Below, one piece after another: positions 10,247 through 21,817 of a stretch of DNA of 64,000 bases (positions within the stretch are counted from its first letter, which is position 1; each line of letters opens with the position of its first letter). The position numbers and the translations under genes are program-made. Below the pieces are notes generated by a model. The model was not told the origin of the DNA and did not search any database. It was given only the letters and a program-made list of their open reading frames with translations. The DNA comes from Dendrocalamus latiflorus (lineage: Eukaryota > Streptophyta > Magnoliopsida > Poales > Poaceae): positions 6,237,055-6,301,054 of the forward strand of contig CM029669.1 of assembly GCA_017311315.1 (NCBI GenBank), written 5' to 3'.

Positions 10247-10395
10247 CTCTGGGAGACGAGGTAGCGAAGATCACCGTCCTTGACATTCGTCTCGGCCTCC
10301 CGCGTCAGGGCGGCTACGGCCTCTCGCTCCTCCTCGGCTGTGCATGGGAGGCAGCTCGCCGCCGGGAGGAACCCCTCCGCGTTCGGTATCGTCAT
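10247..10395 (-). CDS. First coding exon of a UBP-type ubiquitin-specific protease
   Basis: The ATG at 10395-10393 opens with MTIPNAEGF and continues into CTAEEEREAVAALTREAE and a GDLRYLVSQR end. This matches the N-terminus of plant UBP8/9/10-type deubiquitinases, where MTIPNS, an acidic EEE helix and EGNLYFVIS..RW open the DUSP domain. The enzyme family removes ubiquitin from proteins using a Cys/His catalytic core encoded far downstream, not seen here. The exon is 149 bp and ends in an arginine codon split by a donor (AG|GTCGGT), a usual place for an intron. Identification comes from about 50 residues only. A Copia nest sits downstream in the intron, so function of the locus cannot be judged. 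Confidence 0.7.
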
Positions 10396-10500
10396 CCCGC
10401 CGCGGCAACCTCCGATCCAATCCCGCGCCCAATCGAGATCTAAGCAACGCGCCAAGTTGAATCGAATTGGATCGAAACCTAGGGTTTGGTTTGGTAAGCT
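10396..10500 (-). promoter_or_regulatory. 5' leader of UBP-like gene with telo-box
   Basis: In gene orientation the leader contains AAACCCTAG (10487-10479), the telo-box seen near transcription starts of many plant housekeeping genes, about 85-95 bp before the ATG. This supports a real gene start. No convincing TATA box was found further upstream. Confidence 0.5.
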
Positions 10501-11367
10501 CGGGCGTTTTATTTGGAGGAGAAGCGAAGCGACACGAGGGAAAGAAGAAGAAAGGTACGCAGAAAGAAAGAAATAGAAATGGAGAAAAAATAATATGGAA
10601 TTACAATTTACGCGCTGTAATAATAGGCGACGAGCTGGACCTGGAAAGCCCCGTCCTTGCGCATGCGGGTAGGCCGCTCTATGAAACTGGCATGTAGGGT
10701 CAATAATTCTTTTGGCCCACCTGTCGGTGAGGTGAGATGTTGCGTGACAGGTTGGGGTTTGGGCTCCCGGCACCATGGTTCTGGGCAGGTTAGGCAGCGA
10801 CTTATGATTTATGAGTTATGTTACAGTATCTAACTTTTAAATAGTGTGTTTTTAAGATGGGGTTTACAAATAGATAGATTGTAGTATAAACTTTACCAAA
10901 TTCAACTATGCTGGCCAAAATCACATGCGACTATTTCTCTTTGTGTACTACTTCCCACGAATAGTCTAGAATTCAAAAATTTTAGCTATAAACCACAACA
11001 AAAAAAACCCACCCCTGGATGACGTGGCCACGCAGAGAAGCGAAGACGTCAGCCACTGCTGCTATCCGTACCAGCGGAGTTTGAGGCGGCTAAGGTAAGG
11101 GATCAATGACGGGTTGGGCCCACATGTCAGGTAAATGTTGGCGTGCCTGGAAGTTAAGAATACCGTGCTGTAGTGCTGGTGCGTGGTTTTTTCACTGCTT
11201 TGTTTTTTCGCATGAGTGGCTGACATGTGGAGACGAGAGAGTGAGGGCATGTGGGTCCAGATTGTCAGCTTGCGTGTGCTAAGGGTGTGCTTGTAAAAGA
11301 AGGCAGCTAAAGCATGGGTAAAGGCGAAGGGAAGAAAAGTACATTACTTGTGAGATCTAGGTGTGTG
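10501..11367. other. Upstream region of UBP-like gene, no gene seen
   Basis: Mixed-composition DNA between the gene start and the next retrotransposon. It has ACGT-core motifs (GATGACGTGGCCACG near 11019 and GACGTCAGCC near 11046) and a GGGCCCACATGTCAG motif near 11117 common in grass promoters. These are motif matches only. No supported coding frame. Confidence 0.4.
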
Positions 11368-14300
11368 TGTAACATCCTGATTTTCAGAGCCTTTTTGAAG
11401 TTTTTAAAATAAAATTCACCATTTGAATTTTTCTGGAATTAATTAAAGCTTAATGGGAATTTTATTAAATTAAAAGGATTTAATATGATTAATCTGAACA
11501 TGAACATTTGCCAAAGTTATTTTATTTGAGTTCCTTGTGTCTCAAGGAATTTATTGGAATTTTCCTGGATTTTTCTGGATTTATTTGCTATTTTCTAGAG
11601 CTCAAAGTAATTTATTTGAATTTCTGAAAAAAAGAAAAACCCCAGAAAATCCCAACCGGCCAGTGGGCCGAAACCCACCAGCCGACCCAACCCGCTCAGC
11701 CCAGCCAGCCCGCAGCCAGCGCGCTCCCGCCCCGTGCCACGCGTCGCCAATCGGTGCCGCGCCCGCGCCCGCCTTCCTCCGCTCGATGCGCGCCACGCGT
11801 CGCCCATCCCGGCCGCCCGCTCGCGCCCGCGCGCTATCCGTGCCGCCCGCTCGCCCGGAGCCACCGACAGGTGGGGCCCACCTGTCAGGGCCCTCGTCCC
11901 CGATCGGGACTCTCCCGTCCCCGTGTCCGGCCCGGACTCCGCCCGAGCGCCGCCGTCTCCGCCGCGGACTCTCCGCCGTACCCGATCCGGCCGCCTCGGC
12001 GTCCGTGTATTTAAGGGGGCCGACCCCTCGGCTTCTCCCCCGTCCCGAGCCGCCGCCTCCGCCGCCGCTCTCGTCGTCTCTCTCCGCCGGAGCGCCGCTG
12101 CCGCCGTCTCTGCCACCGCCGGTGAGCCGTCCCCGCCGCCAAACCTCGCCGCCGGTCAGACCTCGCCGCCTGTGCGCTCGCCGTTCGTCGCCGCCGGTGA
12201 GTTCCGCCGCCGCCTCGGTCGCCGCCGACCGGCCAGTCGCCGCCGTCACCCCTCCCGCCGGCCGACTCCCGCCTCCCGCGCCGCCTCATCCCCGCCGCCC
12301 ATCCAGATCTGAGCCAAAGGCCCAGATCACGCCGCCTGGACGCCCTCGAGCCGTCCGATCGACCGCCGCCCGCGCCCCGCAACCCCTCGCCTTCCCGTAG
12401 ACCCGGTCTACCGTGCGCCGACTCGCTGCCAGCCGGGTCCCACCCGTCAGCCGTGCACCCGTGAGCCAGCCGCCGAGTCAGCAGCCCCGTCAGCTGCCAC
12501 GCAAGCGCCACGTCAGCCCAGCCGCTTGCGCCAGCAGCCCAGTCAGCCGTACTGTTCCGTGAGCCGAGCCCACCGTAGACCCAGCTCCCCGTGCACCCGG
12601 TCCACAGCACAGTGCAATTTCCGATTTTCCCCGATTTTCTTTAGATCCAATTTTCCAGAGGCCCGTTCTCCCTCGTCCTAGCTCCGATTGACCCGATTCT
12701 TTTTCCTAAATTCATCTAAAATTGAGCTCTTCCTTTTGGTCCAGGTTTGGAAGTTTTTGGAGTTCATTTGAATTTTATTTGAATTTAGTTTGTCTTTTCG
12801 TCTCGTTTTCTCTCTCGTTAGATCACGTGTTCGAGGGAACGGAAGTTGGATTTGAAGACCAAGAGACCTCAGCTGAGCAAGGCCAAGGCAAGTCGTGTCC
12901 TTTGATCATGTTGAACCCAGTTTGCAATCTATTATTTAAATATTTTGTTTTTAAATTATCTTGCATCGCTATTTTTTATTCAAACCCTTGTATTGGTAGT
13001 TATCGTCCCAATTGGTTATTTTCCCTCCTTGATATTTTGGAATACCTCGATGCCATTGTCACCTTAGGTTGGGAATTTAATTAGTGATGCTATGTTATTT
13101 GTCACATTGGGTTGGTACGATTAGAATGCTTAGCCTTGCTTATTTTGCGAAAGGGTTCATCATCGCATGTGGTTAATTAATCTTGACTTAATGATATACT
13201 TGAATGTGGTGGTTAACCACGGTGATAAAACTTGTTGCCATGGCATGGGTAGTGTCATTGGTGTTGATTATACAAAATTGGTTTTCACTTGGGCGATTGA
13301 TCGTGCAGTAAAGGGGGTGCGAGAGGCACATGGGATGTGGATGATTCGCCTGAGTGCAATTAAGGACTTAACTTTGTGCGCCATTGATCTGAGTCTTACC
13401 GTACTACCACATGTCTAGTATGGGATAGACCTAGCTGATTAACTTGCAAAGGTTTAGTTCAGATATCATCATTGGTAAGTGAGTACCAGGGGTACTGGTT
13501 TGCTCACAGTGAGGAACAGGGTTACTGTCCTCATACGGCGCAAGAGGGGGCTTCTGACTGTGGTGGTTAACCCTTCAGCAGTGAAACCTTAGCGGGTGAT
13601 GTCTAACTAGATTGGAGTGAGGTAAAGGCTTTGTGATAATTTATCTGGGTCTCATGCCTAAGGAAGCATGATGGCTATTAAGATGATTTATCTCTTGTGG
13701 GTAACGTTGTGCAACCTCTGCAGAGTGTAAAACTATTCGAATAGCCGTGTCCTCGGTCATGGACAATGCTCGGTGATTTCACACGAGGTATAGTTATTTC
13801 TAAAAAGTTTTGGACAGTGGATGGTTAATTCACTGTTGGTTGGGAGATCCATGAGTGGTTGGTTTAGCTTATGGATGGGAGATTCATAAGTGGTTACTTC
13901 AATTCCTTTGATTACTATTTATTATTGTTTTACTTCAAATTGCGCCTTCAATCTATTTAGTGTATTTTCAAATGCTGTTTTATGCAAATTAACCTTTCAG
14001 CCTTCCATTGGTAAGCCTTGCATACTATATTGCATCATTTGTTACAAACGGCTTGCTGAGTACCAATGTACTCACGGCTTTACGCCTATGTTGCTCAGTT
14101 GAGGATGAGGAGTGCAACCAGCAGGAGGTTCCAGAAGGAGAGTTCTTCGACGTCTTCGCGGATTAGGCTTCGTTCTCCACTCGATAGCCTGTGGGTGTGT
14201 CGATTGGTTGCTGCGCTTTCTTTTGGATTTCCGCTGCTAGTTTTTGTTAAGCCCTTCGGGCTAGTCAATTGTAAGCTTGGCCATAAGGTCGCACTCTGAT

Positions 14301-14445
14301 GATTATTAATAATATTTGAGTCTTTTCTTAGTAAATCGTGATATGTTCGATATTTCATCTTTGTTTATACTGTGTGCACTAGCGTGATCCTGGACTGGTG
14401 CAGAATACACAGGAGAGTCCGGATTTGTATATTCGGGTCTCTACA
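11368..14445 (+). mobile_element. Solo long LTR (3.08 kb) of a Gypsy-like family
   Basis: Begins TGTAACATCC and ends GGTCTCTACA, flanked by GTGTG on both sides (11363-11367, 14446-14450). The left flank is a GT run, so the duplication is a little less certain. An AT-rich 5' part precedes a very GC-rich block (11640-12610) with TATTTAAG at 12008-12015, a plausible promoter, and then a long AT-rich leader-like part. The same family recurs inverted at 44358-52521, 47546-51454 and 59239-62795, sharing the GAATAGCC/GGTCATGGAC segment and the TAAGCTTGGCCATAAGG segment. No internal domain or second LTR is next to it, so recombination between LTRs probably left this solo copy. Long open frames in the GC-rich block are compositional. 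Confidence 0.85.
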
Positions 14446-14786
14446 GTGTGTCTCTTCATCAGAGGTGAGGTGAAGCCCTTTTTGTATAAAGAGAACTTGC
14501 CCTCAAAGCGAAAAAAGAAGATGATGAGCTGCAAGGAAGTTGTGCACAAAGTTCTGTAATAACTATGGAGCACACACCACCACTCTCCAGCTTCACTACC
14601 CCCCCCCCCAATGCCTCTGTGCTAGCATTGTTGCACCAAACTATTGCCTTGCCACACCGCTACATCTTCGTTAACCATCATATTGACGTGGTCTCACTTT
14701 GACCCAAACTTGCTATCAAAACATGATGTTTTGAATTGCCCAAATTAATTGTATATTTTCTATAATTGTTATCGGATAAATTTAAT
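14446..14786. other. Spacer without recognisable gene
   Basis: Unremarkable DNA with an 11-base C run near 14601-14611. No coding frame or repeat recognised. It separates the solo LTR from Copia LTR debris. Confidence 0.4.
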
Positions 14787-15500
14787 ATCAATGGTAATCG
14801 AATAGAGGAGGTGAATAGGAGGTTTTTAATTTCTTTCGGTTAAATCACAATATTTAAGTAAGTATAAACAATCAAAATCATTTGCACAATTTAAGGACTA
14901 AAATCTCTAAGACTTGCTATGACACCACAAAGCGAAGACTAGATAAGATACAACTCTAGCTAAGCAAGATAAGTAATTAATTACTAGAAATGTAAACACG
15001 GAAAGTAAATGGCAAGAGAGTTAAACCACAAAATAGAAACACAATTTTTTTCCTGTGGTCTCGAACACTTTGCCAGCCTTCCCTAATCTATGTTGAGAGA
15101 GCTTAAATGAATCAAGCCAGCTCGTTGCACAAACTTGAACCTTTTCTCGATCCACTAGGTAGCCCTTTTCTGCTTTGGGAGGTGAGTTATAACCTTCACA
15201 ATTGCGTCGGGACTCTTCGCAACTTTCTTGAAGAGATCACCACGCCAACTCCTCTTGCGCCGTCTAGGTGTCAACAACCACCAAGAGAATAAACCAATAA
15301 TGCTTGCCTGATGGTCTTCAAGTGCCACAAAGATCAACCAAATGATGGAATGAACTAGAATGCTCTCAATAACATCAAAATGAGAAAAGTAAAGCACTAG
15401 AGATGATGAGATCAACCAAACCTCAAGAGTATTCAATGGGGTCCAAGAGAGCTTGCTTACTACTGGTGGGGAGGTATTTATTGCCTTCAAATGCATGCAT
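14787..15500 (-). repeat. Copia LTR fragment related to element A
   Basis: Aligned by eye with the left LTR of element A: GAGGTGAATAGGAGGTTTTTAA (compare 21850), the GGTGAGTTATAACCTTCACAA segment (compare 22171-22190), CTTGAAGAGATCACC (compare 22215), and a TATTTAT motif at 15474 matching the A TATA region. The end carrying the LTR terminus (TGTAGGATC) is missing, so this is a truncated, diverged copy on the minus strand. Confidence 0.6.
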
Positions 15501-16540
15501 GCAAGAGTTGCTAAGGTTGAGTTTATTTACTTGCAAGAGTCTGGTATTGAGTTTTTCTATTCATCTCCTATTCACGTGGTAGTTGCATGTATGCATGACA
15601 TGGCTATTGTGTTGCATGCCTGTGGGTGTGTCACATGTGTATACGTAGGCATGTACGTGTATACGATCATGGCATACGAGAGTTAGTTTTCTAGTTGGTT
15701 GTAAGTTAGGTCCGTTATCTAGTCTGAGTCCTAGTTACCTAGTTTGTTGAGTTAGAGCCCGCAAACCTTGTAGCGGTAGTACCAGAGTCCCTATTCTCCG
15801 ACCACTTTGGTTTTCGACCATTGAGTGGTCATCGACCACACTGGTCGAGGTTTGACTTGTTGTAACCACTTTGGTTTTGACTACTTACAGATTGACCACT
15901 CACTGGTCAGTGATCTCACCAGTCAGATTTCAACTTGCTTCAAACACTTGGGTTGTGACCAGTCTCAGATCCTCTACCACTTTGGTTGTTTGACCGCACA
16001 CATTGGTCTTCGACCACGTAGGTTACAATCACATCAGTCTATGACTACGTTAGTTTTTGACCACTCATTGGTCCTCGACCATGCTGGTCTCTCGATTGCA
16101 CGCTGTTCATTGACCACGTTGGTTACAACCACGTCTGTTACAACTACGTTGCTTTCGACCACAGTGGTTTCGACCACGTTGGTTTCCGACTACACTGGTA
16201 TCCAACGTGCAGTCAATCTTTGACTACGGTGATTTCCATCCGATAGTCGATTCCCGACCACGTTGAACTTCCAACTGGTAGTCGAATTTCAACCACGGTG
16301 TTTCTCTGCTAATTGGTTGTGTTCAGTTCGGCTCTCTGTTGTTTTCCGACCAGTAGTTGTAACTTGACCACACAGTATACCGAACAGGTCATTCTCGACT
16401 CTGTCCTCTTTTGTTTTTCAAGCAGATTTCTTATCCTAATCTTTATAACTTTGTAGCTATCGGAGTAAAGAATTTGTGAATATTTAGGGAAAAATTTTCT
16501 AGGCACCATTCACCCCCTCTATTGCCTATCCGATCCTACA
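15501..16540 (+). repeat. Copia LTR 3' portion ending GATCCTACA
   Basis: The last 40 bases, with CATTCACCCCCTCTATTGCC and the end GATCCTACA, mirror the LTR terminus of element A in plus orientation. Most of the segment is occupied by the ACCAC/TGGT repeat cluster (15801-16310). The left limit is not resolved, and no primer site follows, so this is a fragment. Confidence 0.5.
15801..16310. repeat. Dispersed palindromic repeats, core ACCACNNTGGT
   Basis: Around twenty degenerate copies of an 11-base near-palindrome, such as ACCACACTGGT, ACCACTTTGGT, ACCACGTTGGT and ACCACAGTGGT, usually preceded by CG or TTG and spaced by 5-25 bases. The layout parallels the CGGTAGTACCG clusters of element A and the CGGTCAGACCG cluster at 46378-46505. 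Confidence 0.8.
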
Positions 16541-16609
16541 ATTTGCCAATATATATTATTTCTCAAATCACATATCTTAAGATGAACAGGCCTACTGTTG
16601 TAGGGGTGG

Positions 16610-18851
16610 ATCTGCCAACAGCGCCCTCTCCGCCTCCAGCGAGTGGATCTGCGCATCCTTGACGGCGTGAGCGTCGTCCGCTTCACGAAGCTTGCTTTGT
16701 AGCACCCGCCGCTCCTGAAAGCGACTCCTCTCCAAAGCTTGGCTAAGGGCGAGTGTCTCGGAAAGAGAGCGAACGTTAGAAGAACCTCACACAGCGGCGC
16801 AGGCTGTAAACCACTCACCCTTATCTCCGAGGCACCCAAGGAAAGCGCCAGAAGGTCCCCCTCGCAGGTTGCCAGCGCCTGCACATCCAAGCTGTCGCTG
16901 ACCCGCTCCGCAGCTTGGTTGAAGACATGAAGCGTCTCTGTCCGCGGGAAGAAGTCGGAGATGACGGGCCTCGGCCCAGCGGGCTCCGCAGCACGGGACA
17001 CCCACGCCTCGTCCTGCGCAGCAAGATCGGTGACTTCGCGCACACCTCCGTTGCTCGATCCTTGATCGCGTCTGGGAGACCTCGTCTCGCCTGAGGCCGA
17101 CGACGGAATGAGCGAGCAAAGCGGAGAGAGTTTCGCGAAGTCGCAAGAGGAAAAGGAATCGTGCCTACCTTCGGTACCCCCTACTAGGGTACGGGGGGGT
17201 GTCCGCGCTACCTCCGTGTAAGGCAAAGGGACTTCATCAGCCTGAGGAGCAGCGCCCCCTCCCCTGGCCTCACCGACCTCCTCGCGGGGCGCCAGGATCC
17301 CGGTGATTGCGTCGGCCACCCCGAACCGCCCCGTCGCAGGTGGAGGTGACTGTACCCGGGGGCGCTTCGCCCTCGGAGACGCGAGCGACGCCTCCCCTGT
17401 CGCTTCGATCGTAGATGGCAGACCCTCACCAGCCGTCGTAGGTGGCAGACCCTTGGTGGCTATCGCGGGCGGCACCACCTTGTCCCCAAGACCAACAACA
17501 TCGAGGCCCGCCACCTCGTCGCCATCCAAGCCTTCATCAGGGGCCGCGCCCCCCCGAAACGGCGGGTTCGGACACGGCGCCGGCCTGCGGGCCGGGTGCA
17601 GTGGCCCCCGCCCGAGCCTTACGTCGGCGGGGCTGCGCCTCCACTTCGCTGTCGCCTTCGGCGCCACCCGAGGCCTCCACCGGCACCGCACGGTCCGGCA
17701 CGTTAATCCCCAGGACCTCGCACACTCGGTTCAACCGCCCCTGTTTTGCCGAGGCAGTCGCGGCCTCGCGCAATTTATGCTCCTTGGCCGAGTACGGCTC
17801 AAGAAGCGCAACAACAACTGCGCGCTCTGCATCTTCCAGCCAGGGCACTACAGGCAAAAATGCTGCATCATCCGTAAGAAAAAGCATGATCATGCAAACG
17901 TGAACACACCCAATGGTCGAACAACTTACAAGGAGCGGGGGGGGGGGGTCTCCGAAGGCAAGACACGGTCGGACTCACACCATCCTTCCGGACGTCGCCC
18001 TGTACCTCGTACTGCCACCGACCGGAGAGCGGTGATACCCCGTACATGGTAAATTCTTCAGCAAGGTCGCGCATGCTGAACCGGCGGGCGATGCCGGCAA
18101 GCCGCCGCACCTTCTGTGCGTCGTCGGCCATCGGCTCCGCGTCTGGCGAGATGGTGAAAGATATCGGTTGTCCTCGGCACGCCAGGCCGCTCCTGCTCAT
18201 CACAAGATAATAGAACCACCGTCGTGTCCAGCCAGACTCCCACTTCTCCCGCGCGGCCCATGCAGGGAAGAGCCCAGTGCACGGCTTCCTCAGCACGAAG
18301 CTGACGCTGCCGAAGTTTGACTCTTCTCCCCCCTCGAGCTTCTTCGACTGGCAACGCGCGTCGTGTAGACTGCCGAACAGGCTCGCACTAGGACGACGAC
18401 CTTCCGTTCGTAAGGCCCAAGCAAACACGCCCAGGCGGACTATGGCACTGGGGGTCAGCTGCGCCAGCTCCAGCCCGTAAGCCCGTAGGACTTCGCCGAC
18501 GAAGAGTGTCAAGGGCATCCGTAGACCGGCATCAAAGAACGCGACGAAGACAATAGCCTCCTCCTCCATCGGATGCGGTTCCGTCTCGGAGGGATCAAGC
18601 AGGCGGGCCTCGCCCCGTTCCGCGATCTTCCCCTCCCGGACAAGTCTCTGGAGCATCTCTTCTGTAGCGCGGCTTCGCCCCAGCACACGGGAGCAGCGGC
18701 CCCCCAAGTGTTCCATGGCGTCCCACCGCTTGTTGGCATGCGCCCTTCCTCGCACCACCAGTGAGTACTCCCCCGGGGGAGGCGACACGTTGTGACGATC
18801 AGAGGAGGCGCTACCGCTGGGCCGGCAGGCGGGATCGTCGCGGCAAGCCAT
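16610..18851 (-). pseudogene. Element C antisense gene (Transposase_28-like), 3' truncated
   Basis: ATG at 18851-18849. Exon 1 (18851-17930) encodes an N-terminal region with WDAMEHLGG and a domain with TLFVGEVLRAYGLELAQLTP and ESGWTRRWFYY, the kind of sequence named 'putative gypsy type transposon' (Transposase_28) in grass annotations. An 82-bp intron with GT-AG ends (17929-17848) leads to exon 2 (17847-16819), Pro/Ala-rich, containing KRPRVQSPPP and SSCDFAKLSPL. A second intron (16818-16757) leads to exon 3, a helical coiled-coil start cut at 16610 by the deletion. At least one frame change lies in exon 2 near 17.56 kb. Intron positions and phases match the element B gene. The biochemical role is unknown; such antisense genes are known from Grande-like elements. 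Confidence 0.8.
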
Positions 18852-18969
18852 CCCTCTCCGCGACGCAGTGCTAAAACAACGCGAGCAAGGGTGGGTTGTG
18901 CGGCTGGCAGAAGAGGGAAGACAGGCTGAAACAAGTAGCGCGAAAGAGCGCCCCATGCCGATGGCGATG

Positions 18970-18979
18970 CCTTATAAGG
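18970..18979 (-). promoter_or_regulatory. TATA/CArG-like box of element C antisense gene
   Basis: CCTTATAAGG lies about 120 bp upstream of the antisense ATG. Element B has CCTTTATAAGG at 30814-30824, about 130 bp upstream of its ATG. The conserved place and sequence suggest a dedicated promoter. The C version also fits the CC(A/T)6GG pattern bound by MADS proteins; that reading is speculative. Confidence 0.6.
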
Positions 18980-19669
18980 CCAACTCCAGCCCTCCACCAG
19001 CGCAGCGTAACCAGCGAAAGCCTGACGGTTCGGCTACCCAGCGTCGAGAAGCACAACCGCTGGCAACCGAGCGCGCGCTGGTAGGTGGGCTGATAGCGCA
19101 CGACGCACCTATAGCGCACCGCCACGCGTCCCGCCCTTCTGGGGAAGGGGCACACGGCTACGGCCGTACGCCTGCAGGCAGCCCACGGCGCGCGAATCAG
19201 GGCCCGCCGCGTGTACAACTCGGTTGGAAAAGAACGCACGGTCATAGCAGCCTGCTCCTGGCAACCCAGAGGTCGGCACGTTTCCAGGAGTCATTAAAGC
19301 ACACTACCGGCATGCGGAGCCGTGCGCACCTCCTGCCCAGGGGAACCCACCGGCGCGAGATCCACCTCTGCTCTAGCTTCGACTTCGTTGTCACGACCGA
19401 GCAGGCATCGCCTCCGACTTGGCCCTCGACCCCGCTGCCGACCGCGAGCTCCATTTTCGGTTTCAACATCGGCCCTTCCCTCCACAGCGACTTCGGCCTC
19501 GGCTTTGGCAGCAAGGTTGGCGTCGTACCTTGCGCCGGGAAGAGTTCTGCATCGACCCATATGGCTTCGCCGAAGTGTTGGGAAAGCTCACAGGCCGCAG
19601 GGACGGAGGGGGCCAAAGGACTCGACAGCATGGCTTCGGCCCGTGAAGCCCTTCACCATGAGAGGCTCC

Positions 19670-20020
<351 letters not shown>

Positions 20021-20181
20021 CCTACCATTATAAGTTGCTGTAATATCTTGCAGGTGGAGTAATGTCAGCCTTTCATCCGTTTGTACAAAGCCTGCTGAAT
20101 TTTGGAGAAAAATTGGAACACCTCATTCGAGTTTAGATTGAATACCAATAGAGAAACTGATGAAGGCTACTCACATACTGA

Positions 20182-20278
20182 GGGCATGTTTGGAACAGAG
20201 GAATTTCACAGGAATTTTGCAGGAAACAGTTCAATTCCCGCAGGAATCGGGAAAAATTCCCGCATTCCAAACAGGGCC
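20182..20278. mobile_element. Small MITE-like element (97 bp)
   Basis: Imperfect terminal inverted repeats: left GGGCATGTTTGGAA, right TTCCAAACAGGGCC, each continuing toward AATTT and AATTC. A TGA triplet flanks both sides (20179-20181 and 20279-20281). It resembles Tourist-like MITEs in size and GGGC...GTTTGG ends, but TGA is not the usual TAA/TTA duplication. Confidence 0.55.
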
Positions 20279-20281
20279 TGA

Positions 20282-21812
20282 AGGAAACATGGGGGAAATC
20301 ACTACCAAAATAATCTACAAGCAGGGCTCAGTGTTCGCTGGCAGTCGCTCTTCCAAAAGTTCATCCAAACAAAGAGAGCGCACCTATTTTAGGCAGTACA
20401 AATTGAAGGCAAAAAAATCAAATTAAACATCCGTTCATATAGGAATCGGTCAAATGGATTGCTTGTAGACAGTAAGAATTGAAGGGAAAATACTAATGAA
20501 GTTGAACATTAATCCATATAGCAATCGATCAAATACTGTTAGTAATGTTCAGGTGTAGGCAGTACAAAATGACGAATCATAAAACTGTAGCAACCAAAAA
20601 ACCTGGAGGAAAATTAGTAACAAAACAAAATATAGGGAATATTTACAATGGGAATGTGATAGGCAAGGAACTGAGTTCGTTGGTAGTTGGGATGGGTTGA
20701 TGGCGCAGGCGTGAGGTTGCCTGGATCCCGTGGGGTTGACCAGCGGGCCGTGCTTAGCTCCGGGGCACTGGGCACGGATGGCGGCCACACGGTGCCAACA
20801 CTGTAGTAGAAAATTTGTATTATGTGTGCATCGTTGGTGTTTAAAGATAGAATAAAAATTGTTGTTAAGTGATTATCGGTTGCTTGAATGGTAGCATCGT
20901 TTAAATCTTGCATACTTAATATTCCTATATAATTAGGTGGGCTTTCTTCTAATTAATTGACTACTTTACACTTTTAATTGTGAACCAATTTATTTTACGG
21001 AGATATAACAATAAATAATAATAATATTGATAAAAAATATTTTAAATATATGTGAATATGTTATTACAAATGTATATCAATTTCACTATTTTTTAATTAG
21101 TACGGCGAGCCTCTCATATCAGTTCATGTACCCTACCACCCGAAAAACATATATAGTTTTTAGTGCATTTATACTTAGTAGGTTAGTATTGGCGTCTATT
21201 TGTCACGTATGGCTTCAAAATTTGTAAGTAAAATGTCTTATATAATGTACTCAATGTTTATTTTGAATCATTGTCTCACTGTGAAGGTGGCAACGATGCA
21301 AACAGATAGAGAATTACATCGACACTTTATTTTAGTTAGGAACTAAAGAATTTTCTAATACCTAAATAAAATAAGTACTTTCATACCATTCACATGCTAC
21401 CATATAGATAGAGAAAAAAGATGTGTGGCCATACAATCTGAAGAGAGGGCATGAAATACAACTTGCATATCTAATTCCCTCAAGTATTATCAAATTGAAA
21501 CCTATAACTAGAAAGGGTATATATATAATTTTCAAAAAAATTGGGGTTGCCCATGCATACCATGCACTCTAGTTGGCTCCGCTCATGGGGAGCTGGACTC
21601 GCGGACTACTACTACACGTGCACATGAAGACTCTTGCCCATGCAATCTCAATCCGATAGTTCCGATACGAGGCGCGCACATTGTGCTCAAAACCCCGTTT
21701 TTCTCATTAGCCCACACCCGAAGACCATCTCCCCCACTCGAGCGTCGTGTTCTAAGAAGCCCTAGCCCAAATCGAGCCATCTCCCTGTCCCTCTGTCATC
21801 CGCACCAAGCCA
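20282..21812. other. AT-rich region, no gene; possible 5' flank of FAR1-like locus
   Basis: No coding frame supported. Two related stretches (around 20390-20470 and 20475-20580) share GGCAGTACAAA/TTGAAGG and CATATAGGAATCGGTCAAATGG-like segments, an old duplication. The right end (21560-21812) is less AT-rich. It directly abuts element A; after discounting A it joins 43347 onward, the upstream part of the FAR1-like pseudogene. Confidence 0.4.
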
Positions 21813-21817
21813 ACGGT

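Noticed and set aside
10021..10776. Whole 251-residue minus-strand frame as one protein
   Set aside because: Only the MTIPN-to-SQR part resembles a protein family. Upstream residues are leader and promoter DNA, and downstream residues lie past a good splice donor.
11537..12610. Several long Pro/Arg-rich open frames on both strands
   Set aside because: All lie in the GC-rich block of a solo LTR, overlap in most frames at once, and have no domain; open length is due to composition.
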